From Deltaproteobacteria bacterium (GTDB lineage Bacteria; Desulfobacterota; Dissulfuribacteria; Dissulfuribacterales; UBA3076): a stretch of 5,845 bases of DNA. Under the pieces are notes generated by a model that saw only the letters and a list, made by a program, of their open reading frames with translations, did no database searches and had not been told where the DNA came from. The DNA is taken from the NCBI GenBank assembly GCA_030605675.1, contig JAUWHV010000074.1:1-5845 (forward strand), read 5' to 3'. Position 1 is the first letter of the stretch. The number at the start of each line of letters is the position of its first letter. Of the stretch, positions 5,597 to 5,845 are shown piece after piece. The translations under genes were made by a program, and so were the position numbers.

Positions 5597-5625
5597 GGGT
5601 TCAGGGTTCAAAGGTTCAGGAGTTC
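5597..5625. repeat. Degenerate GGGTTCA heptamer repeat
   Basis: Four units follow each other: GGGTTCA (5597-5603), GGGTTCA (5604-5610), AAGGTTCA (5611-5618) and GGAGTTC (5619-5625). The array sits 13 nt upstream of the wecB start, in the place of an expected promoter or ribosome binding site. It looks like a short intergenic tandem repeat that arose by slippage. Confidence 0.6.
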
Positions 5626-5643
5626 CTGGGCATAAGCGCTAAG

Positions 5644-5790
5644 TTATTTTTGCACCGGTTGGACTAATGAACATCGACGTTCATCTTTCAAAACAATTCC
5701 GTGTGCCTTTGCCATGGCACGCTGACTCATCAGGGGATCAGTCTGGAGAACTCTGAAAAGACTGCGCCGCAGCCCATCATCCAATACCAT
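5644..5790 (-). pseudogene. Truncated EPS-associated MarR-like regulator remnant
   Basis: A 48-codon frame from ATG 5790..5788 to TAA 5646..5644 begins DDGLRRSLFRVLQTDPLMSQ and continues RAMAKAHGI. This matches, from memory of the family, the first helices of the winged-helix EPS-associated MarR-family regulators (D-E-x-R-x-x-L-L-x-x-L-E-x-N-P-x-x-S-Q-R-E-L-A-x-x-L-G-I). The recognition helix that normally follows (roughly GKVNYCLKAL) is replaced by an unrelated KDERRCSLVQPVQK tail. Intact family members are about 100-120 residues. Such regulators commonly sit at the start of exopolysaccharide clusters, which fits wecB downstream. The loss of the recognition helix argues that it is non-functional. 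Confidence 0.5.
5667..5684. repeat. 18-bp near-perfect palindrome
   Basis: ATGAACATC-GACGTTCAT pairs at eight of nine positions around a TCGA centre. It lies inside the regulator remnant, close to where the protein stops matching its family. It could be a protein-binding site or a trace of the event that damaged the gene. The spacing differs from the Gram-positive LexA box (GAAC-N4-GTTC) by two bases. Confidence 0.4.
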
Positions 5791-5845
5791 TTAAGCAGCC
5801 TTCAACGCCCACATCGGCACCAGGGTGGATACCTGCCGGTGGAGT
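5791..5845 (-). other. Possible C-terminal tail of an upstream gene
   Basis: Reading in from the window edge on the minus strand, one frame gives 17 residues ending in STLVPMWALKAA and a TAA (5793..5791) that directly abuts the ATG of the regulator remnant. This could be the end of an upstream cistron, but the fragment is too short to identify and could be non-coding. Confidence 0.2.

Noticed and set aside
5667..5684. SOS (LexA) box at GAAC-ATCGAC-GTTC
   Set aside because: The known Gram-positive box has four bases between GAAC and GTTC; here there are six, and no SOS gene is adjacent.

Overview
The window reads like part of an anaerobic Desulfobacterota (former Deltaproteobacteria) genome, probably a sulfate reducer or syntroph. 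The evidence is a heterodisulfide-reductase-like (Hdr) gene pair with two apparent selenocysteine (Sec) codons, moderate GC content, and an exopolysaccharide-type sugar epimerase gene. The taxonomic placement is inference; no rRNA or marker gene is present.

Positions 1-1785 (minus strand) hold the main interest. A recognisable promoter (1757-1785) precedes an HdrC/HdrB-type iron-sulfur protein gene (405-1712), followed by the start of an hdrA gene (293 to beyond position 1). Read with standard stops, both genes look broken: the first splits into 243- and 167-codon pieces, and hdrA stops after 59 codons. In each case the interrupting codon is a single in-frame UGA where relatives carry a conserved cysteine. 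In each case a 6-bp hairpin with a GGUC-containing loop starts 15-16 nt downstream, which is the bacterial SECIS arrangement. I therefore annotate both as intact selenoprotein genes. Other genes here (vapB, wecB) end in UGA, so a general recoding of UGA is unlikely. A small, apparently frameshifted reading frame lies between the two genes.

Positions 1861-3066 (minus) encode a 12-helix MFS drug-efflux-type transporter, with a probable terminator downstream and a TATAAT box flanked by two TCCGGA repeats upstream. Positions 3118-3810 (minus) are a complete VapBC-type toxin-antitoxin operon with a promoter overlapping a likely operator. Divergent to it (3931-4284, plus) is an unusual single ORF that fuses a ribbon-helix-helix antitoxin-like N-terminus to only the C-terminal half of a MazF/PemK toxin, probably a deletion remnant of a second toxin-antitoxin pair.

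Positions 4324-5845 (minus) belong to a cell-surface polysaccharide locus. A complete non-hydrolysing UDP-GlcNAc 2-epimerase (wecB) follows a truncated remnant resembling the EPS-associated MarR-like regulator. Between them sits a GGGTTCA heptamer repeat where a ribosome binding site would be expected. A 47-codon ORF of unknown meaning overlaps the 3' end of wecB. The stretches 3756-3930, 4285-4423 and 5585-5643 hold no complete gene beyond what is listed. I see no tRNA, rRNA, CRISPR array or insertion sequence.
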